From contig CAVUDO010000005.1 in NCBI GenBank assembly GCA_963740255.1, forward strand, positions 1 through 64,000: 64,000 nt of DNA, written 5' to 3'. The notes below the pieces were generated by a model. The model was not told the DNA's origin. It saw only the letters and a list, made by a program, of their open reading frames with translations, and ran no database searches. Position 1 is the first letter of the stretch. Every line of letters begins with the position of its first letter. Shown here piece by piece: positions 33,502 through 42,161 of the stretch. Position numbers and translations under genes: made by a program. This DNA is from CAVUDO01 sp963740255 (lineage in GTDB: Bacteria; Actinomycetota; Actinomycetes; Mycobacteriales; Cryptosporangiaceae).

Positions 33502-34359
33502 ATGGATACCCGCGTGCTTGCCGTGCTGGGGCGGGGCATCGTCCCGCTGGACACCCCGCTGCTCCGTGCCGACGACCTCGGGGTCACCCGCGGCGACGGC
33601 GTGTTCGAGACCATGCACGTACGCGAGGGCACCGGCTGGCTGCGTGCCGAGCACCTGGCCCGGATGGGCCGCTCGGCCGCCGCCCTCGACATGGCGCTGC
33701 CACCGGCCGACGAGCTGGCCGCCCTGGTCGACACCGCGGTCGGCGGCTGGACGGGCACCGCCGAGGCCGGCGTCAAGCTGGTCTGCACCCGGGGGCCGGA
33801 GGGCGACGAACACACGCCGGGCGGGCCGGTCACGGTGTTCGCGATCGTCTTCCCGGTGCCGACGGCCGTGCGGCGCCAACGCCGGGACGGCATCCGGGTG
33901 GCCACGGCCACGCTGGGCGTCAGCGCCGAGGGCCGGGCCACCGCGCCGTGGCTGCTGGGCGGGGTCAAGTCGCTGTCGTACGCGATGAACATGGCCGTCC
34001 TGCGCTGGGCGGCCCGCGACGGGCACGACGACGTGCTGCTGGTGTCCTCCGACGGCGAGGCGCTGGAGGGGCCGACGTCCTCGGTCGTGTGGGTGGCAGA
34101 CGGAGCGCTGCGCACCGTGCCGCCCGAGACGGGCATCCTGCCCGGGACGACGGCGGCCTACCTGCTCGACCATGCCGGCCACCTCGGCCTCACCGCCGAG
34201 CGCCGCCGGGCCCGCGTCGAGGACCTGCTCGCCGCGGACGGCGTGTGGCTGTGCTCCAGCGTCCGGGGCGCCGCCCGGGTGACCGAACTCGACGGCAAGC
34301 CGCTCGCCGAGAGCAGCCTGATCGGCGCGGTCAACGACCTGCTCGGCTTCCCGGTCTGA
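33502..34359 (+). CDS. Aminodeoxychorismate lyase-like PLP enzyme
   Basis: 285 residues of the class-IV aminotransferase fold. VTRGDGVFETMHVREG near residue 35 and the PLP-lysine block LLGGVKSLSYAMNMAVLR (Lys near 155) are clear, with TPxx-type loop EALEGPTSSVVWV. In folate synthesis it would release p-aminobenzoate and pyruvate from aminodeoxychorismate. A branched-chain or D-amino-acid aminotransferase is the alternative. Located with the folate-dependent ygfZ, one gene pair away. Confidence 0.83.
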   Translation: MDTRVLAVLGRGIVPLDTPLLRADDLGVTRGDGVFETMHVREGTGWLRAEHLARMGRSAAALDMALPPADELAALVDTAVGGWTGTAEAGVKLVCTRGPEGDEHTPGGPVTVFAIVFPVPTAVRRQRRDGIRVATATLGVSAEGRATAPWLLGGVKSLSYAMNMAVLRWAARDGHDDVLLVSSDGEALEGPTSSVVWVADGALRTVPPETGILPGTTAAYLLDHAGHLGLTAERRRARVEDLLAADGVWLCSSVRGAARVTELDGKPLAESSLIGAVNDLLGFPV

Positions 34360-34468
34360 CGCGCGTCCCGGCGACGGCGCAGCCGCGCGAGCGTTCCGGT
34401 AATCCGTTGGCGGCCGTCCGAGTCGCGGCGTACCTTCGTCCGTACACGAGGAGGGAGGTGGTCCAGCG

Positions 34469-34507
34469 TTGAAGAGCTATCGGACTCGTGAGGTGGCTGT
34501 TCCCTAG
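34469..34507 (+). CDS. 12-codon leader peptide ORF
   Basis: TTG-start ORF encoding MKSYRTREVAVP and a TAG, six to eight bases after a very strong GGAGGGAGGTGG ribosome site (34451-34462). It is followed by a structured region with a terminator-like hairpin (34587-34644). This arrangement suits a translated leader or attenuator. Peptides ending in TREVA-P occur in short actinobacterial ORFs as far as I recall, but I cannot name the family. Confidence 0.5.
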   Translation: MKSYRTREVAVP

Positions 34508-34586
34508 CCGCCGTCCTTCCGGACCCGGTCGTACCGGCTGTCACCCGACGTGGGCGGCGGCGCGGCACACCAAGGCAGTCACCGGG

Positions 34587-34644
34587 CCCCTGAGCCGCCG
34601 GGCGTGTCCACCCGGCCCTCCTTCACGGAGGCCAGGCTCAGGGG
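34587..34644 (+). terminator. Leader hairpin, possible attenuator terminator
   Basis: CCCCTGAGCC (34587-34596) pairs with GGCTCAGGGG (34635-34644), followed by CTTTCTG. Between the arms lie two further small hairpins (GCCGGGCG with CACCCGGC-like, and CCTCC with GGAGG). It lies between the leader ORF and the TPR gene at 34753. Confidence 0.55.
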
Positions 34645-34752
34645 CTTTCTGCTCCGCCGCGGCGCACGCGCTGTACCACTGGTCAACCATGGGTTCTCTC
34701 GACCGCGGCACGCGAGCCGAAGGGTCCCGCACGTGGCGTGAAGGATGAGCAC

Positions 34753-35628
34753 GTGACTGATCCCGACGACGCCGATGCCGCGAGCGCCTCGGACCTCGCC
34801 GATCCCACCCGGCGGGATGCCGGGCACACGGCCACTCCGGCAACGGGCCGCCGCGGCGACAATCTCGGCTGGACCCTGCACTGCCGCGGCCGCCGCGAGG
34901 AGGCCCTGGCCGAGTGGGAGCGTGTCCTGGCCGTGCGCCTGGAGAGCGGTGATCCTGACTCGATCCTGTTGGCGCGCTACTGCGTTGGCCGCGGACTGCG
35001 GTCGCTGGGGCGCTACGAGGAGGCCCTGCACATCCAGCGCAAGCTGGCGGCCGAGCAGCTGAATCCCTATGTGGAGGAGGAGCTGGGGAAAGTGCTGCTC
35101 GCACTCGGCCATGCCGAACAGGCCGCGCCGCACTGCGCAAAGGCGTACGCACTGCTCTCGCAGCTCGACTTCGTGGCGGAGGGCGAAGGGCCTCGGCTCT
35201 TTCGCCTCTCCGTGCTCGCCGACACCCCTGCGGTCGGGCAAACCTCGGGGAACGCGTCCCGGGTGACCGTAGTATTACCCTTACGAGTACTACTCCTACC
35301 CAGGAGACGCCATGCGCATCACCACCAAGGGCCAGGTCACCATTCCGGCGCAGATCCGCGAGCAGGCCGGCATGCTCCCGCATACCGAGGTCGATTTCAT
35401 CCTCGACGGGGACGAGGTGCGCATCGTGCGGAAGGAGCCGACCGGCGAAGGCCGGGGCGAACGGCTGGTCCGGCAGATGCGCACCGGCCGCGACGACTTC
35501 ACGATGTCGACGGACGAGATCATGGCGTTGACACGTGGCGACTGAGCGGGTGCTGGTGGACAGCAACGTCCTCATCGACATCATCCACGGCGACCCGGTC
35601 TGGCACGAGAAATCCAGCGCCGCACTGA
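34753..35628 (+). CDS. TPR-containing protein, 3' end uncertain
   Basis: The first 170 residues are TPR-like helices: GDNLGWTLHCRGRREEALAE, then LARYCVGRGLRSLGRYEEAL, EEELGKVLLALGHAEQAAPH. Beyond codon about 175 (after RLFRLSVLADTP) the frame runs on without a stop through the AbrB/VapC genes to 35628, with unrelated composition (Arg/His-rich), so the true end is probably near 35250 and has lost its stop by a frameshift or by arrival of the toxin pair. GTG at 34753 follows AAGGATGAGCAC; GTG at 34738 is possible. Role unknown. Confidence 0.6.
   Translation: MTDPDDADAASASDLADPTRRDAGHTATPATGRRGDNLGWTLHCRGRREEALAEWERVLAVRLESGDPDSILLARYCVGRGLRSLGRYEEALHIQRKLAAEQLNPYVEEELGKVLLALGHAEQAAPHCAKAYALLSQLDFVAEGEGPRLFRLSVLADTPAVGQTSGNASRVTVVLPLRVLLLPRRRHAHHHQGPGHHSGADPRAGRHAPAYRGRFHPRRGRGAHRAEGADRRRPGRTAGPADAHRPRRLHDVDGRDHGVDTWRLSGCWWTATSSSTSSTATRSGTRNPAPH
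35269..35293. promoter_or_regulatory. Inverted repeat, AbrB-type operator
   Basis: GTAGTATT (35269-35276) and AGTACTAC (35286-35293), inverted with one mismatch and a 9-base spacer, 18 bases before the antitoxin start. Likely autoregulatory. Confidence 0.55.
35312..35545 (+). CDS. AbrB/MazE-type VapB antitoxin
   Basis: 77 residues, ATG after CAGGAGACGCC. The MRITTKGQVTIPAQIREQAG motif is the swapped-hairpin AbrB DNA-binding fold; the C-terminus (MSTDEIMALTRGD) is the toxin-binding part. It overlaps the toxin by 11 bases. Confidence 0.85.
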   Translation: MRITTKGQVTIPAQIREQAGMLPHTEVDFILDGDEVRIVRKEPTGEGRGERLVRQMRTGRDDFTMSTDEIMALTRGD

Positions 35629-35945
35629 CCGACGCCGCGAACAACGCGGTCCTCGTCATCAACCCGCTGGTCTACGCCGAGGTGTCGGTGGGTTTCGCGC
35701 ACCGCGAGATGCTCGACCGCTCGCTCCCGCCCGACCTGCTGCACCGCGAGCCGCTTCCCTACGATGCGGCCTTCCTGGCCGGGAAGTGCTTTCTCGCCTA
35801 CCGGCGGGCCGGAGGCACGAAGACGTCACCGCTTCCCGACTTCTACATCGGCGCGCACGCCGCGGTGGCCGGGTACCGCCTGCTCACCCGAGACACCCGC
35901 CGGTACGGCACCTACTTCCCCCACCTGACGATCCTGACCCCCTGA
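35535..35945 (+). CDS. PIN-domain VapC toxin
   Basis: 136 residues from a GTG. The acidic residues of the PIN nuclease site are present: LVDSNVLIDI (Asp), VYAEVSVGF (Glu) and LPDFYIGAHAAVAG (Asp). Such toxins cleave RNA, often tRNA, when free of the antitoxin. Encoded immediately downstream of the AbrB-type antitoxin. Confidence 0.86.
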   Translation: MATERVLVDSNVLIDIIHGDPVWHEKSSAALTDAANNAVLVINPLVYAEVSVGFAHREMLDRSLPPDLLHREPLPYDAAFLAGKCFLAYRRAGGTKTSPLPDFYIGAHAAVAGYRLLTRDTRRYGTYFPHLTILTP

Positions 35946-36007
35946 GCTCCGAGCCCGACCAGCCGTTCCCCCCAACGGCCGGCTACGGGCGCTCCAGCCG
36001 CTCTTTG

Positions 36008-37543
36008 TCAGCCGATTTCGAGGGAGTTCATGGCGGCGCGCATGCGGGCGACCTCGGCGGCGTCGAGGTTGGCCTCGCGGTCGATGTGGAAGTCGCCGAG
36101 CAGCGCCCCGCCCTCGGCCTCCACCAGCGACACGTGGATCATGCCGTCCGCGTCGAAGGCGATCATCACGTCGAACTCGGCCGAACCCGACCGGCGCGGG
36201 ATGGCCAGGCGCGCCGACCCGACCACGGTGACGTACCGCAGGTCGGTGTCGTCGCCTTCGGTGATCACCAGCAGGATCTCCCGCTGGTTCTCGGCCAGCG
36301 TCCGGTAGCGCCGCCGGCCCTCGCCCGGGATCGCGCTGTTGCGCGGGATGACGACGGAGTTGACCTCTTCGCCGGTCTCCTGCGAGCGGGCCACCACGCC
36401 CACGCCGTGCGAGGTGACGTCCCGGAACCGCACCGCACGCCGCGGCCGCTCGGTCTCGCCCCGACGCTGCTTGGCCAGCACGTCCGCGTAGAGGGCCGCA
36501 CCCAGCGCCACCGCCTCGTCCGGGTGCACCGACCGGTCGGCCCGGACGCCCGTGACGTGCTCGACCATCGCGGTCACCATCGGCATCCGGGTCGCGCCGC
36601 CCACCAGCAGCGCCGCCCCGAGCTGGCCCCGGGTCACGCCCGCGTCGTCGAGCACCTCCGCGACGATCTCCTCGGTGCGCCGCAGCAGCCGCCGGGTCAG
36701 CGACTCGAACGCCGGCCGGGTGACGTCCACCGACCACTCGGACGCGTCGCCGGGCGTCCCGACCGACACCGAGACCCGCGCCTCGGGCAGGCTGGACAGC
36801 ATCCGCCGGGCCTGCTCGCACCGCTCCCGCAGCACGGCCTCGGCCACGCCGTCGTCGAAGTCCGGGTCGAGCAGCCACGGTCCGCCGGCCGCCCGGACCT
36901 GTTCGGCGACGTGCAGCATCAGGGCGTTGTCGAAGTCGAAGCCGCCGAGGTTCCGGTCGCCCATGGTGGCCAGCACGTCGAACCGGCCGCGGCCCATCCG
37001 CATCACCGTGCAGTCGAAGGTGCCGCCGCCGAGGTCGTACACCAGCACGGTCTCGTCCCGGTCGGCGCCGTGGCCGAACGCCAGCGCCGCGGCGGTCGGC
37101 TCGTTGAGCACGCCCAGCACGTCGAGGTTGGCGATCAGGCCGGCGTCCGTGGTGGCCCGGCGGCGGGCGTCGTCGAAGTAGGCCGGCACCGTGACGACGA
37201 CCTCCGAGCACGGCTCGCCGAGCTCCTTCTCGGCGTCGTCGGCCAGGCGGCGCAGGATGATGCCGCTGATCTGCTCGGCCGTGTAGACGTGGCCCCGGGC
37301 GGTCGGGAAGCGCCAGGTGGTGTCGGCCATGTGCCGCTTGACGAACTCCACGCACTCGCTGGGGGCGATGGTCGCGTGCCGCCGCGCGGCCAGGCCGACG
37401 GACGGGCGGTCGCCGAGGAAGCACACCGCGGACGGCGTCGTGGTGTGGCCCTCGCGGTTGCGCAGCACGTACGGGGTGCCGTCCGGGCCGACGACCGCGG
37501 CGGCGGAGAACGTCGTACCCAGGTCGATGCCGATCGCCGTCAT
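36008..37543 (-). CDS. Hsp70 (DnaK-like) protein, short form
   Basis: 511 residues against about 610-640 for DnaK. The ATPase domain is intact: AIGIDLGTTFSAAAVVG (phosphate 1), VLVYDLGGGTFDCTV (phosphate 2) and ALLVGGATRMPMV (adenosine). The substrate-binding beta domain is partly recognisable (RFRDVTSHGVGVVA, NSVVIPRNSAIP), but the helical lid is missing. It sits 19 bases after a J-domain-like gene, so the two probably work together on a specific client rather than as the general stress chaperone. Confidence 0.87.
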   Translation of the reverse strand: MTAIGIDLGTTFSAAAVVGPDGTPYVLRNREGHTTTPSAVCFLGDRPSVGLAARRHATIAPSECVEFVKRHMADTTWRFPTARGHVYTAEQISGIILRRLADDAEKELGEPCSEVVVTVPAYFDDARRRATTDAGLIANLDVLGVLNEPTAAALAFGHGADRDETVLVYDLGGGTFDCTVMRMGRGRFDVLATMGDRNLGGFDFDNALMLHVAEQVRAAGGPWLLDPDFDDGVAEAVLRERCEQARRMLSSLPEARVSVSVGTPGDASEWSVDVTRPAFESLTRRLLRRTEEIVAEVLDDAGVTRGQLGAALLVGGATRMPMVTAMVEHVTGVRADRSVHPDEAVALGAALYADVLAKQRRGETERPRRAVRFRDVTSHGVGVVARSQETGEEVNSVVIPRNSAIPGEGRRRYRTLAENQREILLVITEGDDTDLRYVTVVGSARLAIPRRSGSAEFDVMIAFDADGMIHVSLVEAEGGALLGDFHIDREANLDAAEVARMRAAMNSLEIG

Positions 37544-37562
37544 CCGCGGCCCCTCCCCGCCG

Positions 37563-38927
37563 TCACCGTGGCTGCTTCGAGGTCGCGCCGGGGCCGCGGG
37601 CGCTGCGGCGCGGCACGGTGTTCTCGATCAGCGTGGCGTTCCGCTTGTGGATCGGCTCGAAGCAGGTGAGCAGCACCGCACCGGCCAGGCCCAGCAGCAC
37701 CACCATGAGGCCGACGTAGTACATCAGCCGGAACCCGTCGGAGAACCCCTGCGCGAAGCCCGGCCCGCAGCACACGCCGGCGACGGCCAGCAGGCCGAAC
37801 CCGACCGGCCAGCGGTAGTTGCGCCGGAACGCCGCCATCGAGAACCGGCGCCGGCCGGCCTTGCGGGCGTACTCCCGCTGCCGCTCCAGGTCGACCCGCA
37901 CCCCGGGATCGGGCGGGTGCACGGACAGGCCGCGGTTGGCCAGGGCGAGCACGTAGGACGCCTGCGACAGCGACGAGATCACCAGCCGCCCGTCGGGCAG
38001 TTCGTGCTGGGCGGCGACCGCCCGCTCGGCCAGCGCGGCACCCAGCGCCGAGCGGACGTCCCCGTCCTCGGGAAACGCCTGGTAGGCAGCCTCGGCCTCG
38101 GTGACCGCGTCGTCCACCAGGTCGGCCCGGAGCAGCGCCTTGACCGCCCGCACCCGGTAGTCGGGCCGCTTCGGGGCGAGCTTGGCCGCACTGCGGTACG
38201 CGCCGACGCCGCGCTCGTGCTCGCCCGCGTGTTCGAGGATCCAGCCGCGCTGCGCGTGCAGGGCGGCCGACTCGGGATCGAGCACGAGCGCGCGGCTGAT
38301 CGCGTCCTGGGCGATCTGCGGGTCGGACGAGCGGGCGGCGGCCTCGGCCAGCACCGACCAGGCGTAGGAGTTCTCGGGGTCCTCGTCCACGGCGCGGCGC
38401 GCGGTGAAGGCGGCGACCTCGGCCTGGCCCTTGTCGAGCTGCTCGACGGCCCGGACCAGCCAGCGCCTGTCCTCCTGCTCGGCCGGCGGGCCGGCGGGAG
38501 GCCCGCCGGGTGCCCCGCCCGCGGGCGCGGTGGGCCCGCCGCCGGACGCCGACCGGACGGGCCCGGGAGGCCGCGCGCCAGGCGGGCCGGACGGCCGGGC
38601 ACCCGCCGGGCCACCCGGCGGCAGGCCCGCCGGCTGGCCCGGCGGGGGGCCCTTGACCGTGCGCAGGTGGGCGTCGTAGGCGCGGCGCCGCTCGGCGTCG
38701 AGCAGGGTGCGCTCGGCATCCTCCAGGGCCTGCATGCGGCGTTCGGCTTCCTGTCGGGCGTTGATGTCCGGGGCCGTGGTGCGGCGGCGCCAGGTGCGGC
38801 GCTGGGTGGTGATCGCCGTCCGGATCGCGGCCTCGGGAGCGTCCGGGCCGAGGCCGAGCAGAGCGTAGAAGGTCGCACCGGGCCGGTCGCCCTGCCGGGG
38901 CGCACCCTGCGGCCCGTGGCTCACCAC
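37563..38927 (-). CDS. J-domain-like TPR membrane protein
   Basis: About 454 residues. An N-terminal helical domain resembles a J domain (FYALLGLGPDAPEAAIRTAI, ERTLLDAERRRAYDAHL) but the HPD tripeptide is not present (APDIN occurs instead). A Pro/Gly-rich linker (residues about 110-160) leads to TPR-like helices (AFTARRAVDEDPENSYAWSV and more) and two C-terminal membrane segments (FGLLAVAGVCCGPGFA, YYVGLMVVLLGLAGAVLL). GGAGGT lies six bases before GTG 38927. Same operon as the Hsp70 gene. Confidence 0.8.
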   Translation of the reverse strand: MVSHGPQGAPRQGDRPGATFYALLGLGPDAPEAAIRTAITTQRRTWRRRTTAPDINARQEAERRMQALEDAERTLLDAERRRAYDAHLRTVKGPPPGQPAGLPPGGPAGARPSGPPGARPPGPVRSASGGGPTAPAGGAPGGPPAGPPAEQEDRRWLVRAVEQLDKGQAEVAAFTARRAVDEDPENSYAWSVLAEAAARSSDPQIAQDAISRALVLDPESAALHAQRGWILEHAGEHERGVGAYRSAAKLAPKRPDYRVRAVKALLRADLVDDAVTEAEAAYQAFPEDGDVRSALGAALAERAVAAQHELPDGRLVISSLSQASYVLALANRGLSVHPPDPGVRVDLERQREYARKAGRRRFSMAAFRRNYRWPVGFGLLAVAGVCCGPGFAQGFSDGFRLMYYVGLMVVLLGLAGAVLLTCFEPIHKRNATLIENTVPRRSARGPGATSKQPR

Positions 38928-39100
38928 AGCGCGACCTCCGGATTTCACCTGGCGGGGCCGGCACGTCGCCGAGGACCGCCATCGCCGCCGACTATATCGA
39001 CCCGACTACCGAGGGGTCCGCCAGGAGGCACACGCCGTGAACCCCCGTTCTCCGTGCCGCGTCAGTGCCAGGCCCACCGTGCACGGTGGACTCGCCGCGG

Positions 39101-40054
39101 TCAGTCGGCGTCCGGCGGCCGGCTTCCCGGCTCGCCCTGGGCCGAGGCCGGGGCAGGTGCGGCGCGGCCGACGACCTGGTCGCCGCCCGAGCGGACGCCG
39201 TCGGAGGACCAGCGGTAGAAGCCCGCGCCGCTCTTCCTGCCGAGCTGCCCTGCCGCGACCATCTCGGTCAGCAGCCTCGGCGGCGCGAACCGCGCCCCGT
39301 ACGCCTCGTGCAGGGTGCGGGCGATGTCGAGCCGGACGTCCAGGCCGACCAGGTCGCCGAGCTCCAGCGGGCCCACGGGGTGCCGGTACCCCAACGTCAT
39401 CGCGGCGTCGATGTCGGCCGGCGACGCGACGCCGTCCTCGACCATCCGGACGGCCTCCAGCCCCACGGCCACGCCCAGCCGGGAGGTGGCGAATCCCGGT
39501 GCGTCGTTCACCACCACGGCCTGCTTGCCGAGCGCGGCGACGACTCCCAGCGCGTCCGCCCGCGCATCGTCCGAGGTGGACGGTCCGATCACCACCTCGA
39601 CCAGCGCCATCGCCCAGACCGGGTTGAAGAAGTGCAGCCCGACGAAGCGGTCCGGGTGGGCGAGGGGCCCGGCGAGCTGGCCGATGGAGATGCTGCTGGT
39701 GTTGCTGGCCAGCAACCGCGGCGCGCGGGCCTCGGCGGCCCGCAGGACGGCGTGCTTGAGATCCAGGCGCTCGGGCACCGCTTCGACGATCACCGCGGCG
39801 CCGGGCGCCGCCGCCGCCAGGTCGGGCCGGAACGCAACCCGCTGGCGGGCGAGACCGGCCTGCTCGGCCGTGGTCTTGCCGCGGGTCACCGCGCCGTCCC
39901 ACAGTTGGTCGAGTTTGTGTCCCGCTGCCGCGGCGCGGTCGGGGTCGATCTCGACGAGTTCCACCGCGTACCCGGCGTTCGCCGCGGTGTAGGCGATGCC
40001 GAGGCCCATCGTGCCGGCCCCCACGACCACCAGCCGCGCCTCGCCGTCGGTCAT
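39101..40054 (-). CDS. 3-hydroxyacyl-CoA dehydrogenase family protein
   Basis: 317 residues. NAD-binding LVVVGAGTMGLGIAYTAANAG at the start, catalytic FVGLHFFNPVWAMALVEVV (His of the H-F-F-N-P motif), and NDAPGFATSRLGVAVGLEAV with the C-terminal dimerisation region. It oxidises 3-hydroxyacyl-CoA (for example in butyrate or fatty-acid beta-oxidation). Monofunctional, no neighbouring thiolase or hydratase. Confidence 0.9.
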   Translation of the reverse strand: MTDGEARLVVVGAGTMGLGIAYTAANAGYAVELVEIDPDRAAAAGHKLDQLWDGAVTRGKTTAEQAGLARQRVAFRPDLAAAAPGAAVIVEAVPERLDLKHAVLRAAEARAPRLLASNTSSISIGQLAGPLAHPDRFVGLHFFNPVWAMALVEVVIGPSTSDDARADALGVVAALGKQAVVVNDAPGFATSRLGVAVGLEAVRMVEDGVASPADIDAAMTLGYRHPVGPLELGDLVGLDVRLDIARTLHEAYGARFAPPRLLTEMVAAGQLGRKSGAGFYRWSSDGVRSGGDQVVGRAAPAPASAQGEPGSRPPDAD

Positions 40055-40098
40055 GCGTCCTCCCGCCCACGCGCCGCCCCGACGATCTGCCGTGACAG

Positions 40099-40137
40099 CA
40101 CGATGATGCCGTGACACGAGGTCACGGCATCATCGTG
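40099..40137. terminator. Perfect 17-bp hairpin
   Basis: CACGATGATGCCGTGAC (40099-40115) pairs with 40121-40137 around loop ACGAG. It lies between bldC and the dehydrogenase, both on the minus strand, and so would terminate bldC transcription. Confidence 0.8.
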
Positions 40138-40198
40138 GGGGCGCGCACCGCGCAAAGCGGGATCAGCGCGGTGACGGAACTACGAGATCGGTGACGCC

Positions 40199-40405
40199 TC
40201 AGTCGCCCAGGCGCTGCTGGGGAATCCCGGCGAGCAGCGCCCGCACCTCGGACTCCCGGTAGCGCCGGTGGCCACCGAGCGTCCGGATGGCGCTGAGCTT
40301 GCCGGCCTTGGCCCATCGGGTCACGGTCTTCGGGTCCACCCGGAACATCGTGGCCACCTCTGCCGGGGTGAGCAGCGGCTCCGAATCGGGGGTGCGGGTT
40401 GCCAT
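40199..40405 (-). CDS. bldC: BldC developmental regulator (MerR-like)
   Basis: 68 residues, the exact length of Streptomyces BldC. LLTPAEVATMFRVDPKTVTR and WAKAGKLSAIRTLGGHRRYR make up the winged-helix domain, which lacks any effector domain. BldC binds head-to-tail direct repeats and holds back sporulation genes. ATG 40405 follows AAGGAG at nine bases. Its presence implies a filamentous, differentiating life style. Confidence 0.92.
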   Translation of the reverse strand: MATRTPDSEPLLTPAEVATMFRVDPKTVTRWAKAGKLSAIRTLGGHRRYRESEVRALLAGIPQQRLGD

Positions 40406-40814
40406 CGCGGAGTGCTCCTTAAGCGTGCGATCGCGGCTGAAGGGCGCCGCATTGCGCACCATGCTCCACCGTGTCCGCTGTGCCCGACATGGGCCGAAAG
40501 GGTGATCCCGCGTATCTATCCGGCCGAACTTGCACACTCTGCGCAAACCACAACAACGATACGTGTCAGTAGCACCACGGCGTGGCGGCGCGAGCGCTCC
40601 TGGTCAAGCCGCCTTCCCCCGCCCGACACCGCACCGACGTCGGGCCGCAACCGCCGCCGATGCCGCCGACGCCGACGCCGACGCCGCCGCCGCCGCAACG
40701 AACATGCCCGGGTGCCCAGCCTCCCGCGGACTATCGTCAGGGACGCCCGGCACACCCGCCGGCCCACCCGCAGCCTCACGAGGGCCGCGATCCACCCGAC
40801 GAACGGGAGTCAGC
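40406..40814. other. Divergent intergenic region bldC / valine dehydrogenase
   Basis: 409 bases that must carry the promoters of both genes. An A+T-richer stretch (about 40515-40565) precedes a G+C-rich GCCGAC repeat at 40651-40697. No confident promoter, ORF or RNA was assigned. Confidence 0.45.
40651..40697. repeat. GCC/GCCGAC microsatellite
   Basis: Imperfect trinucleotide/hexanucleotide repeats (GCCGAC units then GCC units) in the bldC-dehydrogenase intergenic region. Length variation could affect promoter spacing. Confidence 0.6.
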
Positions 40815-41909
40815 ATGGGGGTATTCGCCGCTGCCGGGGCCGTCGGCGGCTCCGACGCAGGTCACGAGCAGGTTGTCTTCTGTCACGACCCGGCGTCCGG
40901 CCTCCGGGCCATCATCGCGATCTACTCCACCGCACTGGGTCCCGCCCTCGGCGGCACCCGCTTCTACCCGTACCCCGACGAGGACGCCGCCCTGCACGAC
41001 GTCCTCGACCTGGCCAAGGGCATGGCCTACAAGAACGCGCTGGCCGGGCTCGACCACGGCGGCGGCAAGGCCGTCATCTGGGGCGACCCGGCCAGGGACA
41101 AGTCCGAGGCGCTGCTGCGCGCGTACGGCCGGTTCGTCGAGTCCCTCGGCGGCCGCTACTACACGGCCTGCGACGTGGGCACGTACGTCGAGGACATGGA
41201 CGTGGTCGCCCGGGAGTCCCGGTTCGTCACGGGACGCTCGCCCGAGCACGGCGGCGCCGGCGACTCCTCGGTGCTCACCGCGTACGGCGTCTTCCAGGGG
41301 ATGCGGGCCGCGGCCGCCCACCGCTGGGGGAACGAGTCGCTGGCCGGGAAGCGGGTCGGCGTCTCCGGCGTCGGCAAGGTCGGCAGGCACCTGGTCGAGC
41401 ACCTGATCACCGACGGTGCCTCGGTGGTGGTCGCCGACGTGAACGCCGCGGCCGTCGAAGCCGTCCAGGCGCGGTTCGGCCAGGTCGAGGACGTGAGCGT
41501 GGACGCGCTGGTCGGCACGGAGATGGACCTGTACTCCCCGTGCGCGCTGGGCGGTGCGCTCGACGACGAAACCGTGCCGGCGCTGCGGGCCGAGATCGTC
41601 TGCGGCGCCGCCAACAACCAGCTCGCGCACTCCGGGCTGGACAAGGTGCTGGCCGACCGCGGCGTCCTCTACGCCCCCGACTACGTCGTCAACTGCGGCG
41701 GCGTGATCCAGGTGGCCGACGAGATCGAGGGCTTCGTCTTCGAACGGGCCAAGCGCCGTGCCGCCCGGATCTACCACACCACCCGGGAGATCCTCCGGCT
41801 CGCCGACGCCGAGGGCGTGACCCCGACGGTCTCCGCCGACCGGCTCGCGGAACGCCGGATGTCCGATGTCGGACGGCTGCGAGCCATCCACCTTCCGTCC
41901 GAGCTCTAG
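40815..41909 (+). CDS. Leucine/valine dehydrogenase
   Basis: 364 residues. Glu/Leu/Phe/Val dehydrogenase fold: ALGPALGGTRFYPYPDEDAA (substrate site), the catalytic Lys in LAGLDHGGGKAVI, and the NAD-binding GKRVGVSGVGKVGRHLVEHL. It deaminates branched-chain amino acids to 2-oxo acids, supplying fatty-acid and polyketide starters. Position next to bldC is conserved in actinomycetes, where it is usually valine dehydrogenase (vdh). ATG 40815. Confidence 0.9.
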   Translation: MGVFAAAGAVGGSDAGHEQVVFCHDPASGLRAIIAIYSTALGPALGGTRFYPYPDEDAALHDVLDLAKGMAYKNALAGLDHGGGKAVIWGDPARDKSEALLRAYGRFVESLGGRYYTACDVGTYVEDMDVVARESRFVTGRSPEHGGAGDSSVLTAYGVFQGMRAAAAHRWGNESLAGKRVGVSGVGKVGRHLVEHLITDGASVVVADVNAAAVEAVQARFGQVEDVSVDALVGTEMDLYSPCALGGALDDETVPALRAEIVCGAANNQLAHSGLDKVLADRGVLYAPDYVVNCGGVIQVADEIEGFVFERAKRRAARIYHTTREILRLADAEGVTPTVSADRLAERRMSDVGRLRAIHLPSEL

Positions 41910-42161
41910 CCGGGCCCGGCGGCGCTACAGTGGGTGCACGTCGACCCGGCCGGCGTGCCGGACGGCGTGACCCGGGGAGAGTGCGTGGGCTGGTCCGCGG
42001 CGTCCCGGCAAGGGCTGTCGCTGGCTCCTGGCCGGCTGCGGGGGCCGACCGGCAGTGGTGCCGATCGGAGTTCCGGACGGTACGGTGTACGCACGAGACG
42101 TTGCCATCACGCGGGGCCTCTGCTTGACGCCCCGTTAGACCTGTGCGAGGGGGTCGAGCCA

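Noticed and set aside
40651..40697. Start of a coding region with Ala/Asp repeats upstream of valine dehydrogenase.
   Set aside because: The dehydrogenase has a good start at 40815 of normal family length, and the repeat is non-coding in composition.
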